DNA of 64,000 nt, from the NCBI GenBank assembly GCA_030374805.1, contig JARGSG010000207.1:930001-994000 (forward strand). Reading direction: 5' to 3'. Below are positions 1 to 10,746 of this stretch, in pieces. Within the stretch, counting starts at the first letter, position 1. Every line of letters begins with the position of its first letter. The position numbers and the translations under genes are program-made. The notes under the pieces were generated by a model, which saw only the letters and a list, made by a program, of their open reading frames with translations, was not told the origin of the DNA and did not search any database. Origin of the DNA: Gracilaria gracilis. Its lineage: Eukaryota; Rhodophyta; Florideophyceae; Gracilariales; Gracilariaceae.

Positions 1-2
1 AT

Positions 3-197
3 TCACGTCCCATAAAACGCAGTCATTTCACGCTTAGTCCTCCTGAGATGGCTTCCGTCTTTGATCCCTTGCGATCAAACATTCAACCCTGGGCTGATGA
101 GCTTTGTGTGAGCCAGCCGGTCTGCAGGAAGCCCAGTTCTTCGCAAGAGGAGGGAGTTCATCATGCAGTTAAAACGTTTCCTAGAAAAACTTTTTAA
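3..197 (+). CDS. C-terminal tail of a gene cut by the left edge (hypothetical)
   Basis: The frame is open from the first in-frame base to a TAA at 195-197, giving 64 codons with no stop. It has an internal Met at 48 but no convincing start, so it is probably the 3' end of a gene that begins outside the window. The peptide is rich in Ser, Pro and Lys, contains SPPEMASVFDPLR and ends in PRKTF. It converges on the peptidase gene at 338. I do not recognise a family. A 64-codon open frame can occur by chance, so confidence is low. Confidence 0.35.
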   Translation, partial: SRPIKRSHFTLSPPEMASVFDPLRSNIQPWADELCVSQPVCRKPSSSQEEGVHHAVKTFPRKTF

Positions 198-337
198 GCC
201 ATAAACCGGTAAGCTAATTTGCATGATCTCTAACAATCATCCTTCTGCATGATAAGCATTATCCATATGGTATCCTGTGCATTTGTTGTTTGTATCAACG
301 GTATCTACCCCTTTGATTTATAAGTGTATACCCGTAC

Positions 338-3300
338 TCATGATTCAGAGACGCTATCGTCGTTCTTCTTGCAATGCTTATCCAACCAAGCGGTCATCTC
401 CGCCAGAACATGCATTACAGACTCTCTCGCCCTATACCCATGGCCCTCATGTGGCAATACAACATATCTTGTCACTTTCCCATGCCCCTTAAGCGCTTGA
501 TACATTCTCTCGCTCTGCATTGGAAACGTGCCAGGATTGTTATCCGCTTCGCCGTGTACAAGCAAAAGCGGACTCTCCACTCGGTTTGCATACATATAGG
601 GAGACATGTTCTGATAAACATTTCGCGCTTGCCATAGAGTTCGCTCTTCGCTTTGGAAACCGAAAGGCGTCAATGTGCGGTTATAAGCTCCAGACCGAGC
701 TATCCCGCAGCAGAACAAACCTGGAGCATGTGCCAACAGATTCACCGTCATGAACGCTCCGTATGAGTGTCCACCAATTGCAATCCTCCCTGTCTCACCA
801 ATACCGCGCTTGACCAAAAAGTTAACAGCTGCTTCGGCACTGCTCACCAACTGCTCAATGTAAGTGTCATTTGCTTCTGCGTCACCCTCTCCTATGATGG
901 GCATTTCAGGACCATCTAGGATCGCATAGCCTCTGGTTAGCCAGTATAGGGGCGTTCTAGCAAGGCGCACAAATCTGAAGGGAGACCCTCTTGTCTGCCC
1001 GGCGAATTTTGCAGACTTGTATTCTCTTGGATATGCCCAGATAAACACTGGCAGCGGTCCATCGCGCTCTTGATCATATCCAGGAGGAAGATATAGAGAT
1101 CCGTTCAAGCGAACGCCATCGGCGCGATTGTACTGAACAATTTCCCTTTGCACACCCATCAGGTCAGGTGCAGGGTGTGGGAACTTCGTCACGGCCCGTA
1201 GGGCACTGCCGGCATTCGATGTGTCAACCACATGCGCAACCTCATCATCTTCTTCTGCAAGCTCCGTAAAGACTTTTTGAACAGCACCGCTCACGTTTTT
1301 GACGAAGTAATTTGGGTTCTCTTGTGGGGTTTCTTGTCGTATGAGTACTTCAAGAGGGGCGCTAGTGCTTTCGTCTTCCTTCAGTACGGTGGCAATGGAC
1401 TCAAATTTCGGCGGCGAACTTTGCCATACCCTTGTTTGCTTACCAGAGACGGTGTCAAACAAGCTCAAGAACGGTTTGTCACCTTCATCAGACGCTCCAG
1501 CCCCCAACATCATCAGAAACGGTTTACCAATAGATTCGCCCTCCTCAATATGTTCAGTTCTTCCCGTAGGGTATATGAGTCGCAGTACGCTCTTCCCGTA
1601 CGAGTTTCGAGTTGTACAAACACTACCTGGATCGTTATAGACATCTTCCCAGTTATTGATGTCAATAATGAGACGTTTTGGAGCCTCCCATTGAGACAAG
1701 TCGCACGCCCGAGCGCAGCAAGGTCCTAACGTGTCGGGATCTTCGCATACATTTTGTGCATAAGTTTCCGCCGAACCGTTCCCTCTGCTTGTGCTCGCCT
1801 CATTCCCGTCTAAGCTGCTCATTGCGGCCTCGTTGTCAAACGTCTTGTCAGCTCCATTTACTCCAACGCCAGCCTTTGCGACTCCATTTGTTGTTCCATT
1901 GCCATAGGTGCCATTCTGAGTTGCAATATGGGGTTGAGAACCATTGCTCTCGAAAGACGAGGAGACCACATTTTCTTCAAATTGTTCCAAGCCAGTTGAA
2001 TCTTCGCCAGGGATAACGGTCACAGGAACGGAACCAGGAGCCATCAGATAGGAGCGCACAGAACGGGTTCGAAAGCGACGTTCTGAGATTAATGCGACAG
2101 AATCCGAGCCCCAAATGATCCCCGCATATCTCCATCGAAGGGACGCTAGGCGTCGAGGCCGGCCAGTAAAAGGTGCAGACAAACTGAACATGCAGTCCCG
2201 AATCTCCGCTTTGCGGTTCGGATCACCACCATCCTGAGCCTCAGCCCAGTATAACATTGCTGGCGCATCAGCACGCCATCCGATGGACCTTGGTCCCTCA
2301 CCAACCCCATCGAACGCGATGGGAATCTTTTCTTGCGAGGGAATTTCTGCAACAACACATGCCACCTTTCCTGTTTTCGCGTGCCAGACTTCAACCTTTC
2401 GTGGAAATCTTCCGGCGGGCATCATGTAATGATATGGCGGGACCATGGAATCAACAAGAAGATAGGAACCATCAGGCGACGGAGACGCATGCTTAAACGC
2501 GGCGGGTTGACCCAAGGGATACATCTCACATGCCTCGACATCGACAACTCCGAGTTGGCAAGTAGTGTAGTGCTCGAAAAGAGCCACGTCATACCTCGAT
2601 TTGAGAAGGTCTTGGTACGTACGGGATGGAGCAGGATCAGAGCTCAAGTTTTCTTGTACTAAAGGACCTTTCGGCACTCTGGACTTTTGTGGAGGCAAGC
2701 GATCTTCTACAACGAATTTCGCAATAATGGTCTTTGAATCCGGGCTCCATGTGTACGGTTCCCCGCATACAGCGTTTAGACGCACGCCTGGGAGAACAGG
2801 AACGGCATGTCTGGTTGTGACGTCAAGGACCCAAAGCTCCAAACCAAAGAGAGGATCATAGACGCAAAAGGAACACTTGGAACCATCTGGGGCCCATCGA
2901 ACGTATCCGAGTTCAATATGTGGTGCGCCACCTGGTGCAGGAGGTAAACCCGTCACTCGTAACTGCTTGCGTTCAGAGTCACCAATCCGTTGCATGGCCA
3001 TACCAATGAAGTAATCTGCTCGCGAGGGCGCGTACGTGTTGGCATTGATTCTATATCCCGCGAGACGTAATTCTTCAGCTGCCACTTCTGCTATAGGGGG
3101 CATGTTCGGTCTCTGAAGCATGACAATCCATTCCTTGGAAGACGGTTGTAGAGACACGTAAGGATCTGCTGTGGCATCCACCAAGCGCGCGATTTCGGGA
3201 GGCGGAAGCTGATAGATGTTCTCAGAGTCTTCAATCTCGCTTTCGACACCAGGCCTGGTGGGTGGTGATATTCGAGGAGGGGGAGGTTTGCTCGGCAATG

Positions 3301-3835
3301 TCTTGTTTGCAGGGTTGGTTGGTTGACGCAGAACTGCTGTGATACTTGCACTTCGATGAAAGGTGTAGGGCTTCGGGGACTTCACGGTTGTCCGATGAGT
3401 AGAAACAAAAGAGGAGCTTCGCAACGCCCGAGCCAGCGCAGCTGGTACGAACGCCACAGCTCTTGCTGAAGGACACATAGTTGTATCCAATACAGTAGTG
3501 TTCGTTACAAAGCGGGATGTGAAATCCGAGTCGCGCAGAGTTCCCAAACCAAAATTGATTCTGCACAAGGAGTGCGCAAAGGAGTTCGAAGAGAGAGAGA
3601 GACAGAGCGCGGGTATCGGTGTGAGCGCGTGATAGATATAGATAAGCTGCGCTTCGCGCAGCTTTGCTTCGCGCAGCTTATCTATCAGGTTGCGACCGGT
3701 TCCGAGCGCTATCGCATTATTGGGCAACGCGGGTGACGTGGAGGAGAATTGGGCCAGATGGCAAAATCTCAAAGATAGCAAAATTGCAAGTGCGGCCAAA
3801 GCTGCGGTTGTCCACGGCTGTGGGCGAGTCGGCAT
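338..3835 (-). CDS. Chloroplast glutamyl-peptidase-like serine peptidase (S9 family)
   Basis: Prolyl-oligopeptidase family (S9) enzyme resembling plant chloroplast glutamyl endopeptidase, which degrades stromal peptides. The open frame encodes 1,165 residues. The C-terminal alpha/beta-hydrolase domain carries a clear catalytic triad: Ser about 1024 in GGHSYGAF, Asp about 1098 in HGEADNNPG and His about 1132 in PHEGHGY. The segment from about residue 200 to 860 fits the family's beta-propeller, with a Ser/Gly/Asn-rich insert near 610-680. The first Met (3835) gives a hydrophobic N-terminus. The Met at 3478 (residue 120, MCPSARAVAF) begins a basic, Ser/Ala-rich stretch that looks like a plastid transit peptide, and I think it the likelier start. 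The 5' region between the two Mets contains a strong hairpin. No intron is needed. Family assignment is firm; plastid location is inferred. Confidence 0.9.
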   Translation of the reverse strand: MPTRPQPWTTAALAALAILLSLRFCHLAQFSSTSPALPNNAIALGTGRNLIDKLREAKLREAQLIYIYHALTPIPALCLSLSSNSFAHSLCRINFGLGTLRDSDFTSRFVTNTTVLDTTMCPSARAVAFVPAALARALRSSSFVSTHRTTVKSPKPYTFHRSASITAVLRQPTNPANKTLPSKPPPPRISPPTRPGVESEIEDSENIYQLPPPEIARLVDATADPYVSLQPSSKEWIVMLQRPNMPPIAEVAAEELRLAGYRINANTYAPSRADYFIGMAMQRIGDSERKQLRVTGLPPAPGGAPHIELGYVRWAPDGSKCSFCVYDPLFGLELWVLDVTTRHAVPVLPGVRLNAVCGEPYTWSPDSKTIIAKFVVEDRLPPQKSRVPKGPLVQENLSSDPAPSRTYQDLLKSRYDVALFEHYTTCQLGVVDVEACEMYPLGQPAAFKHASPSPDGSYLLVDSMVPPYHYMMPAGRFPRKVEVWHAKTGKVACVVAEIPSQEKIPIAFDGVGEGPRSIGWRADAPAMLYWAEAQDGGDPNRKAEIRDCMFSLSAPFTGRPRRLASLRWRYAGIIWGSDSVALISERRFRTRSVRSYLMAPGSVPVTVIPGEDSTGLEQFEENVVSSSFESNGSQPHIATQNGTYGNGTTNGVAKAGVGVNGADKTFDNEAAMSSLDGNEASTSRGNGSAETYAQNVCEDPDTLGPCCARACDLSQWEAPKRLIIDINNWEDVYNDPGSVCTTRNSYGKSVLRLIYPTGRTEHIEEGESIGKPFLMMLGAGASDEGDKPFLSLFDTVSGKQTRVWQSSPPKFESIATVLKEDESTSAPLEVLIRQETPQENPNYFVKNVSGAVQKVFTELAEEDDEVAHVVDTSNAGSALRAVTKFPHPAPDLMGVQREIVQYNRADGVRLNGSLYLPPGYDQERDGPLPVFIWAYPREYKSAKFAGQTRGSPFRFVRLARTPLYWLTRGYAILDGPEMPIIGEGDAEANDTYIEQLVSSAEAAVNFLVKRGIGETGRIAIGGHSYGAFMTVNLLAHAPGLFCCGIARSGAYNRTLTPFGFQSEERTLWQARNVYQNMSPYMYANRVESPLLLVHGEADNNPGTFPMQSERMYQALKGHGKVTRYVVLPHEGHGYRARESVMHVLAEMTAWLDKHCKKNDDSVSES
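3630..3687. repeat. Nested hairpin and 14-nt direct repeat in the 5' region of the S9 peptidase gene
   Basis: A 14-nt unit (GCTTCGCGCAGCTT) occurs twice in tandem, at 3651-3664 and 3666-3679. The first copy forms a perfect 9-bp stem with a 3-nt loop (3644-3664). A larger imperfect stem pairs 3630-3652 with 3671-3687 (GATAAGCTGCGC against GCGCAGCTTATC). It lies either in the 5' leader or, if the upstream Met is used, encodes a repeated LREAKLREAQL. Confidence 0.7.
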
Positions 3836-4438
3836 TGCTCTGGCCTTGCTCCGACCACTCAGCGGCTATCTCCATGCAGAACAGAGGCTCTGGCAACCTC
3901 TGGTGACCGGAGTCTGGTCGACGAAACGACGCGTGCCGTCCGCATGTGCGCGACGCGTGACTACCTTTGCATTCAGGGCGAGTAACCCGGCGTGAAGGTT
4001 TTAGGTTGCCGCGGTTATCACTGTTTATGTGCACTGGCGTCCAACGCCTGGGGATCAAGTTCTGAGTTAGAGCTTCTGACCGAGTTCCCATACGGTTGTG
4101 TTCAGTATTATGTTATGCGAGTGCCTTATATGTAGATACTGCGGCAACCCTCACCACAGTCCCCACTCTTGGAATTGTTGGCTTCTCTCAAAAACTAGTA
4201 GCATCACGTGATTCGTTACTGCGGAAGAGATATCTACAGCCGAAAGGATCAATTGGTCGCTCCGGATTGAAGACATTCTCGATACATGAGTAATATCCGT
4301 TCAATTGTCCCGCTCTGGACACCCGTTTATGCGCCAACAAAGCTACGCTATATCAAGTGCCAGTCATTAACCACGTTCTCTTCCCTCTCGGCTTCGCATC
4401 GTTATCGAAAGCGGAATCGCCCCCGATTTCGGGCACAG
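3836..4438. promoter_or_regulatory. Divergent intergenic region between the S9 peptidase and DBR1
   Basis: About 600 bp separates the two divergently read genes and must hold both promoters. No clear TATA box or known site stands out. An in-frame Met for DBR1 at 4286 lies inside it, so part may be coding or leader. Confidence 0.4.
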
Positions 4439-5617
4439 ATGAAGGTTGCCGTTGTGGGTTGTGCCCATGGAGAGCTGGATAGTCTCTACGCAGCAGTTAA
4501 GGAATTGGAGCAGCGTCAGTCCACTACGGTGGATCTCATCATATGCCCTGGTGATTTCCAAGCTGTGCGGAATCAGTCCGATCTTGCGTGTATGGCATGT
4601 CCCCCAAAATACCGTGACATGCGTTCCTTCTGGAAGTACTACAATGGCTCCGCCATCGCACCCATTCCCACCCTATTTGTCGGCGGTAACCATGAAGCAT
4701 CCAGTCATCTTCAGCAACTTCCGCTTGGCGGGCTTGTGGCACCAAATATTTATTTTCTTGGCAATGCCGGCGTGATCAACTTCGGGGGTTTGCGCATCGC
4801 TGGGATAAGCGGCGTTTATACAGAACGAGACTATGAGAAACCACGGTTCGAAAAACCGCCGTATCCAAAGAACCAGATCAAATCAGTATATCATACCCGT
4901 AAAGAGGACGTTCAGAGACTTCTACGCCTTCGACAGCCTATTGATATCTTCATCTCACATGACTGGCCACGAGGCATTTGGCATCACGGAAATCTTTCAA
5001 AGCTTCTCTCTGCAAAACCCTTTCTTCGTCATGAAATCGAGAATGGCACTTTTGGAAACCCTGGAACCGCAGAACTTTTGCATGCCATTCAACCACCGTT
5101 TTGGTTTGCGGCTCATATGCATGTCAAGTTCGCGGCTATCGTCGAGCATGAGCAGGGCGCACGCACCAGGTTTCTAGCTTTGGACAAAATCCTCCCTCGA
5201 CGAGATTTCGTTCAGCTTCTTGACATCCCCATAAAATGCTCCGAAGCACAAGTTTCACAATCTGCAGATACGAGACCGGATAGGCGAATTTATTTGGATC
5301 CAGAATGGTTGTCTATATTGAAGACAGAACAAGGTGATCCTCACCGTACCACGCCAATCACCAAGGAGGAAATAGACGCTGTGTCGTTGTCCATGACGAA
5401 CCAAAAGGTGGTGCACCACGTTGATTTAGTGAGTGACTTTAAACCATTCGCTGCTACAAATCCTCAATCCAACAGAGGAATGCTGCCCCCGACAGAACTC
5501 GAATACCACCCATATACTTTGAAGCTGTTCGACTGTTTGGATATCAAACAAGCTGATTCTGAAGCAAATTCCACACTCCGATTGCCTATCGAAAGTGAAC
5601 GGCATCCTGGTTCGTGA
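4439..5617 (+). CDS. DBR1: RNA lariat debranching enzyme
   Basis: Metallophosphoesterase that cleaves the 2'-5' branch of excised intron lariats in the nucleus. The metal-binding motifs follow the DBR1 order: GCAHGELD near the start (canonical GxxHGxLD), ICPGDFQ, GGNHE, ISHDWP and HMHVKF. The insert between GDFQ and GNHE (CPPKYRDM, SFWKYY) is typical of DBR1. I place the start at 4439 because MKVAVVGCAHGELD matches the conserved N-terminus. An upstream in-frame Met at 4286 would add 51 basic, Ser-rich residues of unknown value. From 4439 the protein has 392 residues. The C-terminus after about residue 270 is the usual divergent debranching domain. Single exon, although the enzyme itself serves splicing. 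Confidence 0.93.
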   Translation: MKVAVVGCAHGELDSLYAAVKELEQRQSTTVDLIICPGDFQAVRNQSDLACMACPPKYRDMRSFWKYYNGSAIAPIPTLFVGGNHEASSHLQQLPLGGLVAPNIYFLGNAGVINFGGLRIAGISGVYTERDYEKPRFEKPPYPKNQIKSVYHTRKEDVQRLLRLRQPIDIFISHDWPRGIWHHGNLSKLLSAKPFLRHEIENGTFGNPGTAELLHAIQPPFWFAAHMHVKFAAIVEHEQGARTRFLALDKILPRRDFVQLLDIPIKCSEAQVSQSADTRPDRRIYLDPEWLSILKTEQGDPHRTTPITKEEIDAVSLSMTNQKVVHHVDLVSDFKPFAATNPQSNRGMLPPTELEYHPYTLKLFDCLDIKQADSEANSTLRLPIESERHPGS

Positions 5618-6139
5618 CGACGTTATGATCATAGAAAGCGTCCCAAGATGTGAAGTCGAGGGGCATGCATCTGTAGTCGACGTCTGCGTCTGAGGCGAAG
5701 CATTTATCTTAGGCACGAATGATGCCCTCTTCGAAGGTACCGACGTAACAACGCAATTTCGGCTTTCATCTGAATATCATTCAGTTGCCTTTCGGTATCT
5801 ACCGCTACCTAACGTTTGGGAGTTTGGGAATGCCTCGATGCGGAAGGAAATCATTCGTAGCAAGAAATGATTTAGATAGTTTTCTAAATCGTTTGCGCTT
5901 GATCTGTTCTTAAAATTTTTCTATTACCAAGGGTAAGGTTACGTGTAGATAGACCGCTGCTGTGCAGTGGCACTTTGCACCACATTTATCTCAATGGATA
6001 AATACGGAAAAACCTGGCTACGGGTTTCCCGCGCTTAGAGAATGATGTTGGGATCAACTCTCACTTGCTCATGTTTCGGACGGACTAGCAAGCCTGGTTA
6101 CAACAAGGTAGAAGAACTTCGAGAATTGCAGCGCACGCA
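5618..6139. other. Intergenic, DBR1 to EED
   Basis: About 520 bp between two genes on the same strand. I see no open frame of interest, repeat or RNA gene. It should contain the DBR1 3' end and the EED promoter. Confidence 0.4.
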
Positions 6140-7583
6140 ATGCCAAAGAGAAATGACTCTCTAGGACGACGTCCACTCCAACGGAAAGGAACATATCAGT
6201 TTGTGTCTTCCGTACTAGAAGACGACTCCACTGAGCCTCAATCTACCTATGGAGTACAGTTTGCCTGGAAGCCTTCATATTATCATATGCAAGGTGGGGG
6301 CGCTCTTTGGAAGGGGGACGGTCCTCCCCAACGTCTGCACCGTGGCCTGCGTGGTGTTGCCGAAGTAACACTGGAGGAAGAGCTCGAGGAAGATGAGATT
6401 GTTGATTTGGTCCAAAATGGTTCTGAACTAGATGGCGAAACCCCCGAACGGTGGCGAAACTTATTCGTTACTTGTAATGGTAACACTGTGCGAATATATG
6501 AGGCTGTACATAAACAAAAGCCCTCACTCATACAGTTTTATGAAGACGCAGATCCGACCGAACAGTTTTACTGTGTTGCTTGGACTTTTAATGTAACCGG
6601 GAAACACGAGTATTGGGTTTGTGCAGCTGGTCGGAAAGGAATCATTCGAGTTATAGATGTCCAGAACTTCCGCTTACGCGATTCTCTGACTGGCCATGGA
6701 GACGCCATAAACGACATTAAGGTTCACCCGCAAGACCCAGCTCTTATAATCACTGCCTCAAAGGATGAGTCATTGAGGTTATGGAATTTGAGAACAGGTG
6801 CAACATGTGCGATCTTTTGCGGACTTAAAGGACACCGTGGAGAAGTTGTGCATGTTGACTTCAGTCAGGATGGGAGCAGGTTTGCAAGTTGCGGTATAGA
6901 CAACAGTGTTAGGCTATGGGACTTTTATGACAATGAAGATGTAGTGAGAGGTATCAAAGAATCACACAAAGCCGCTGACTTAGGCGCCAAAGATCCGCAT
7001 ATCTATACTGACGAAACTGGAACGAGAAGGAAGATTAAGGTCCCAATTAGCCAGTTTCCATATTTCGTCACGAGAAAAGTTCACAGGCATTATGTTGATT
7101 GTGTGATGTGGGTTGGAGAATTACTTCTGAGCAAGTCCGTTCACAACAGAATGATCCTGTGGGAGCCTGAGAAGGACAGAGAATCGTTAGCTTCTCCTGC
7201 AACTGAATACACACTTCTCGAAGAGTACGTACTCGATGTATGTAATGTGTGGTTCATTCGATTCGCTATGGACCGTTTCCGACGACTGGTTGCATGCGGA
7301 AACGACAAGGTAAGAAATATTCGTTCGAGACGAAAGATATCGCTTGATGCTTTTTGCTAACGTTCGTGATGATTCCGATGTAATGATTTCTGTGCTACAG
7401 GGTATGGTCAGCGTGTTCGACTTGGCTGTAACCCCGTCTAAACCACTTTGCACCATAACCCCAAAGGATAAATCCCGGTATAGTGCACAGTTTGTACGAC
7501 AATGTGCTTTCTCTGATGATGGTTCCATACTCTTGGCCGTTGACGACACTTCCTCGATTGTTCAGTATGAAAGAGTTGATTAG
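6140..7583 (+). CDS. EED: Polycomb PRC2 subunit EED/ESC/FIE, WD40 protein
   Basis: WD40 propeller subunit of Polycomb repressive complex 2, which binds trimethyl-lysine marks and activates the H3K27 methyltransferase. Two exons, 6140..7309 and 7401..7583, are joined by a 91-nt GTAAGA...CTACAG intron in phase 0, giving 450 residues. Blades typical of the family are visible: RNLFVTCNGNTVRIYE, RKGIIRVIDV, LTGHGDAINDIKVHP, ASKDESLRLWNLRTG, LKGHRGEVVHVDFS, GIDNSVRLWDF, KSVHNRMILWEP and, across the splice, ACGNDKGMVSVFDL. The final blade is VDDTSSIVQYE. The order and the long linkers match EED/FIE rather than other WD40 proteins. An acidic stretch (LEEELEEDEIVD) lies near residue 80. Confidence 0.93.
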
Positions 7584-8831
7584 AATTGGCGTTAAAAGGG
7601 CTCTTGTGGAATCCTCTAATGAGAAGCAGCAATGTTACAAAGCGGAATTGAGCATGGGGAGCAAGAAAGTCTTTTGGAGCGAAGAGGCAGCTACCCTAAG
7701 CGCGAAAATGTTGGGGGTGTTGACGTCGGTGGATTCAAAGATTCAGTCTGTTACGAAGCCGCCATCTAGAAGCCTTGATGCCTGTCTTGAGAAAGAAAGG
7801 TATCAAGTGCGGTGCACATAGATATCCCTGGGACATGGGGAGCTTTAGTTGAATTGGGAGGGAAGAGGCAGAGCCAGGACTTAGCCCCGAGTTCTTCAGG
7901 AAGCACACGAAGGCGGTTACTGATTGAGCTTTGTCCGATCACGGTGTGATTATCCCAATCTACATCGTCGGAGGTTTTATCGCGACTCAGTGATTGTCAT
8001 CTGCAGCTGACAGTGGCATAGGAGCCCGGATTATAATATCTCCTACCCTTCTATTCATTGAGGGCATTGGAACGCCGCGCAATGATGTCAGCTGGGTAGG
8101 ATCTTCATAGTCCTCATCGACGGATGCGTTTGATCAAAGCCAACTGAAGAAAGCGTAGGATTGTATTTGCTCTGTTCACCGACTACCCTGCTGGACTTCC
8201 GTGTGATGTGAGTAACACGGTTTCCCGCCGCACAAACGCACCTCTAGACGTTGTGGTGTTTGTGTTTGGGATGAATAAGAATGAGGGAAGTGATTGTTGC
8301 ACAAGTAAGAGACTGTATACAGGTTGATAGAGAAAGAAAGAGGCCCGCCGACAGTGAGAGATGCTTGTCCCTCTGGGAAACCTGATCACATATCCCTTTC
8401 GAATCACATGGAGCGATGGAAAAAAATTATCATCCGATGTCCCACACCCAATGTAAGCCATACCCTTTACCCACATATTCGGCCATCGTCTTCAGCGATG
8501 TATAGATATAATATAGTAGTGTAAGGGTGTTTCGTTTATCTGATGTATCGAAGCAGCGAACAGCAACGTCGTCTTCCGTCTCGTGGAACACAACACACTT
8601 GTTTTGTAGAGATGATCCGAAGATAAGATGTAGATGTGGAATGCCACACAGCTCCCATCAAGCGGTCGGGGAAACCATTGGGCTATAAGAACATTCGAAT
8701 TTCCTCGCATGTTTCGACCATTAAGGAAGAGAGTACAAGCATAGAAACTAGTAAGCTTGAGGATCACAAACATTTACTGTTAAGCGAATGCAAAGGAGAG
8801 TTGATCATTTCCAAAATGAATGGGAGCGGGC
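7584..8831. other. Intergenic between convergent genes EED and L10
   Basis: About 1.25 kb where two 3' ends face each other. Short open frames exist (for example 7483-7821) but they lack ATG starts or family resemblance. No tRNA, repeat or mobile element was recognised. Confidence 0.4.
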
Positions 8832-9500
8832 TTATTCTGAAGGTGCACCATCTCCTTCCTCGTCCGCGACTGCCAGCTTGATAGCTCTTCCAACCTTTGT
8901 TGGAATCGCCTTCACGGTTTTCCCAAGTTTAGTAGGAATCATTCTGACACCAATAGCAAATTGAGTGATAAGCTCAATCTTAGATGGTAACGCTGCAATA
9001 GCTTGGATACGTGCTTCATCACATTGTTCACCGTCAAACCCGCCACCTTTTATACCACTTCGTTTCTCAGACTTCGCAAATTTTTCGTAGGCCTCAACAG
9101 ATCCTTTCATGTCTTCCTTTACAAAGAACCATAGATTAGACTGTTGCAAGAAATCACCCACGACTTCCCATTGCGAATCGGCGATTGCACGGCGCATCAG
9201 AGTATTCTTCACTGTTGCCGCAGTGGTTCCCTCTGGTAGATCTCTTCTTAATTTGAAAACATCGGAGACTTTGAGCCCGTCGAGTGGGACAGCAAAAACC
9301 ATTTGAGATTCAGATAGACGCTCCTTTACCGAGTCCACTACAGCAGACTTCTTTGCAATGCTTGTCTCGCAACCCATACGAACATTAGCCCTCCTGTTCA
9401 CAACTGCAGTTGAGCCTCGTTGTGCTACGCAAACCTGAGATCCAACATTGAATCTTGCAGCCCCGATGGACAACGGGGCCGCAAAAGCAAAGTTCTTCAT
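8832..9500 (-). CDS. RPL10: Plastid 50S ribosomal protein L10, nuclear-encoded
   Basis: Bacterial-type L10, which anchors the L7/L12 stalk on the large ribosomal subunit. The 222-residue protein starts with MKNFAFAAPLSIGAARF. A basic, Ser/Ala-rich leader of about 45 residues fits a plastid transit peptide. The core then shows the L10 pattern: KKSAVVDSVKERLSESQMVF, LRRDLPEGTTAATVKNTLMRRA and a C-terminal PSKIELITQFAIGVR. The ATG at 9500 is used; a GTG one codon earlier is not a credible eukaryotic start. A repeated IPTKLGKTVKAIPTKVGRAI near the C-terminus looks like a small internal duplication. Plastid rather than mitochondrial use is inferred from the leader. Confidence 0.88.
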   Translation of the reverse strand: MKNFAFAAPLSIGAARFNVGSQVCVAQRGSTAVVNRRANVRMGCETSIAKKSAVVDSVKERLSESQMVFAVPLDGLKVSDVFKLRRDLPEGTTAATVKNTLMRRAIADSQWEVVGDFLQQSNLWFFVKEDMKGSVEAYEKFAKSEKRSGIKGGGFDGEQCDEARIQAIAALPSKIELITQFAIGVRMIPTKLGKTVKAIPTKVGRAIKLAVADEEGDGAPSE

Positions 9501-10062
9501 CACAATGTCCGCCTCTAAAGTTGCTTGACGTTGACGTGAACTTCTTGCGAAGAGTTGACAAGGTGGGTATCAGGATACCAGCTGCAACGATATCAAGGGA
9601 TGTCGAACCGAGGACTGACCGAGCTCACCCAAACACGCAGTGTTGGTGCGGAATCGGGATCGACCGAAGGCAATCTGAATGTGATTTATCTCGTCGAAAA
9701 CCTCCGGCTCTCATTTTAACGCAGTCTAAAAAAATTAAGAAAGCCAAAACATTTAAAAACCAATGCTATCCTTTTGCCGTTGGTATCAAAACTTCAGAGA
9801 ATCAATCGAGACGGTCTATTTCCACTCCTATCTACTCTCTAATCCGAAGCTTGGATGGAGAGGGACTTGTATGTACGTTTCATGAAGAAGATTGAAGTCA
9901 GCATAGAGAAGAATCTATACCGAGGGAAACCCCTCCTATCGTTGTACAGATGAAACTCCATCCAACAGTTTTTTCACAAGTTTTCAGTCGACAACAACAG
10001 TTCAGCTACAGTCAGTTTCGTTTCCGCTATCTGCATAAAGCATTTCTCTCGGACACGCGATA
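9501..10062. promoter_or_regulatory. Divergent promoter region, L10 and the L7Ae-type gene
   Basis: About 560 bp between divergent starts. An A-rich stretch sits at 9727-9765. No recognised regulatory motif. Confidence 0.35.
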
Positions 10063-10746
10063 ATGAATTCTGGGACGCAGAAAGGGCTTTCGAGCAAAAT
10101 ACAGAAGAAGAAGGTCTGGGGCTCGAAGCAAGTACTTGCTTCTCCATTTGCTTTGACATTTCCCTCCGCAAATACAGGAACAAAGGAGGCAGTGTTAAAG
10201 ATATTTGCACAGCAGTTTCCAGAACCATTCGCAAAGAGAGAGCCACGTCCTTCAAGAAAAGCATCGACCCGTGAAATATTTAGAAGTGAAGAGAAGGGTG
10301 GACAGAAGAGTGATTGGAGAAGCAGAAAGAAGCCCATTAGGTTGTTGTGTGGAATTAACGAAGTCACGCGTGCCCTAGAGAAGAAAAGAGTGGAGCTAGT
10401 CGTCGTTTCCCGTGATGTTACGCCTGCTTTTCTAATAACTCATATTCCAGTCTTGTGCTTCCTAAATTGTGCCAATCTAGTGGTATTGTCAGGTAATGGT
10501 ACAGAGCTGGGTCATATACTTGGCACACGCCGGCTTCTAGCCCTTTGCATTCTCAAGCAAACCCCTGAAAACTCTGAGAAGAGTCAGTTTATAGATTTGC
10601 TTGTTGAGAAGTTGAAACCATACAGCTCTACATTAGGATATCCATGGCTTGCCGCCATCAGAGGCCGAACAACTCCGTGCTTGCCGGATCCTTCTATGGT
10701 TCCTCACAAGACAAAGAAAGAAACTTTGGCCCCTCTTAAGAAGTAG
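10063..10746 (+). CDS. L7Ae/L30e-fold RNA-binding protein, RNase P/MRP subunit Rpp38/Pop3-like
   Basis: A 227-residue protein with an L7Ae-like core from about residue 85 to 165: LLCGINEVTRALEKKRVELVVVSRD, followed by THIPVLCFLNCANLVVLSG and an LG...ALCILK strand. This alpha-beta-alpha pattern binds K-turn RNA. The long basic N-terminus (KIQKKKVWG, RSRKKP) and basic tail (KTKKETLAPLKK) suit a nuclear RNA-processing protein. Among L7Ae members, the overall length and the LCGIN...V.RALE motif best match the Rpp38/Pop3 subunit of RNase P and RNase MRP, which mature tRNA and rRNA. NHP2 or ribosomal L7Ae are shorter and better conserved. The fold is fairly sure; the subunit identity is inference. 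Confidence 0.7.
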   Translation: MNSGTQKGLSSKIQKKKVWGSKQVLASPFALTFPSANTGTKEAVLKIFAQQFPEPFAKREPRPSRKASTREIFRSEEKGGQKSDWRSRKKPIRLLCGINEVTRALEKKRVELVVVSRDVTPAFLITHIPVLCFLNCANLVVLSGNGTELGHILGTRRLLALCILKQTPENSEKSQFIDLLVEKLKPYSSTLGYPWLAAIRGRTTPCLPDPSMVPHKTKKETLAPLKK

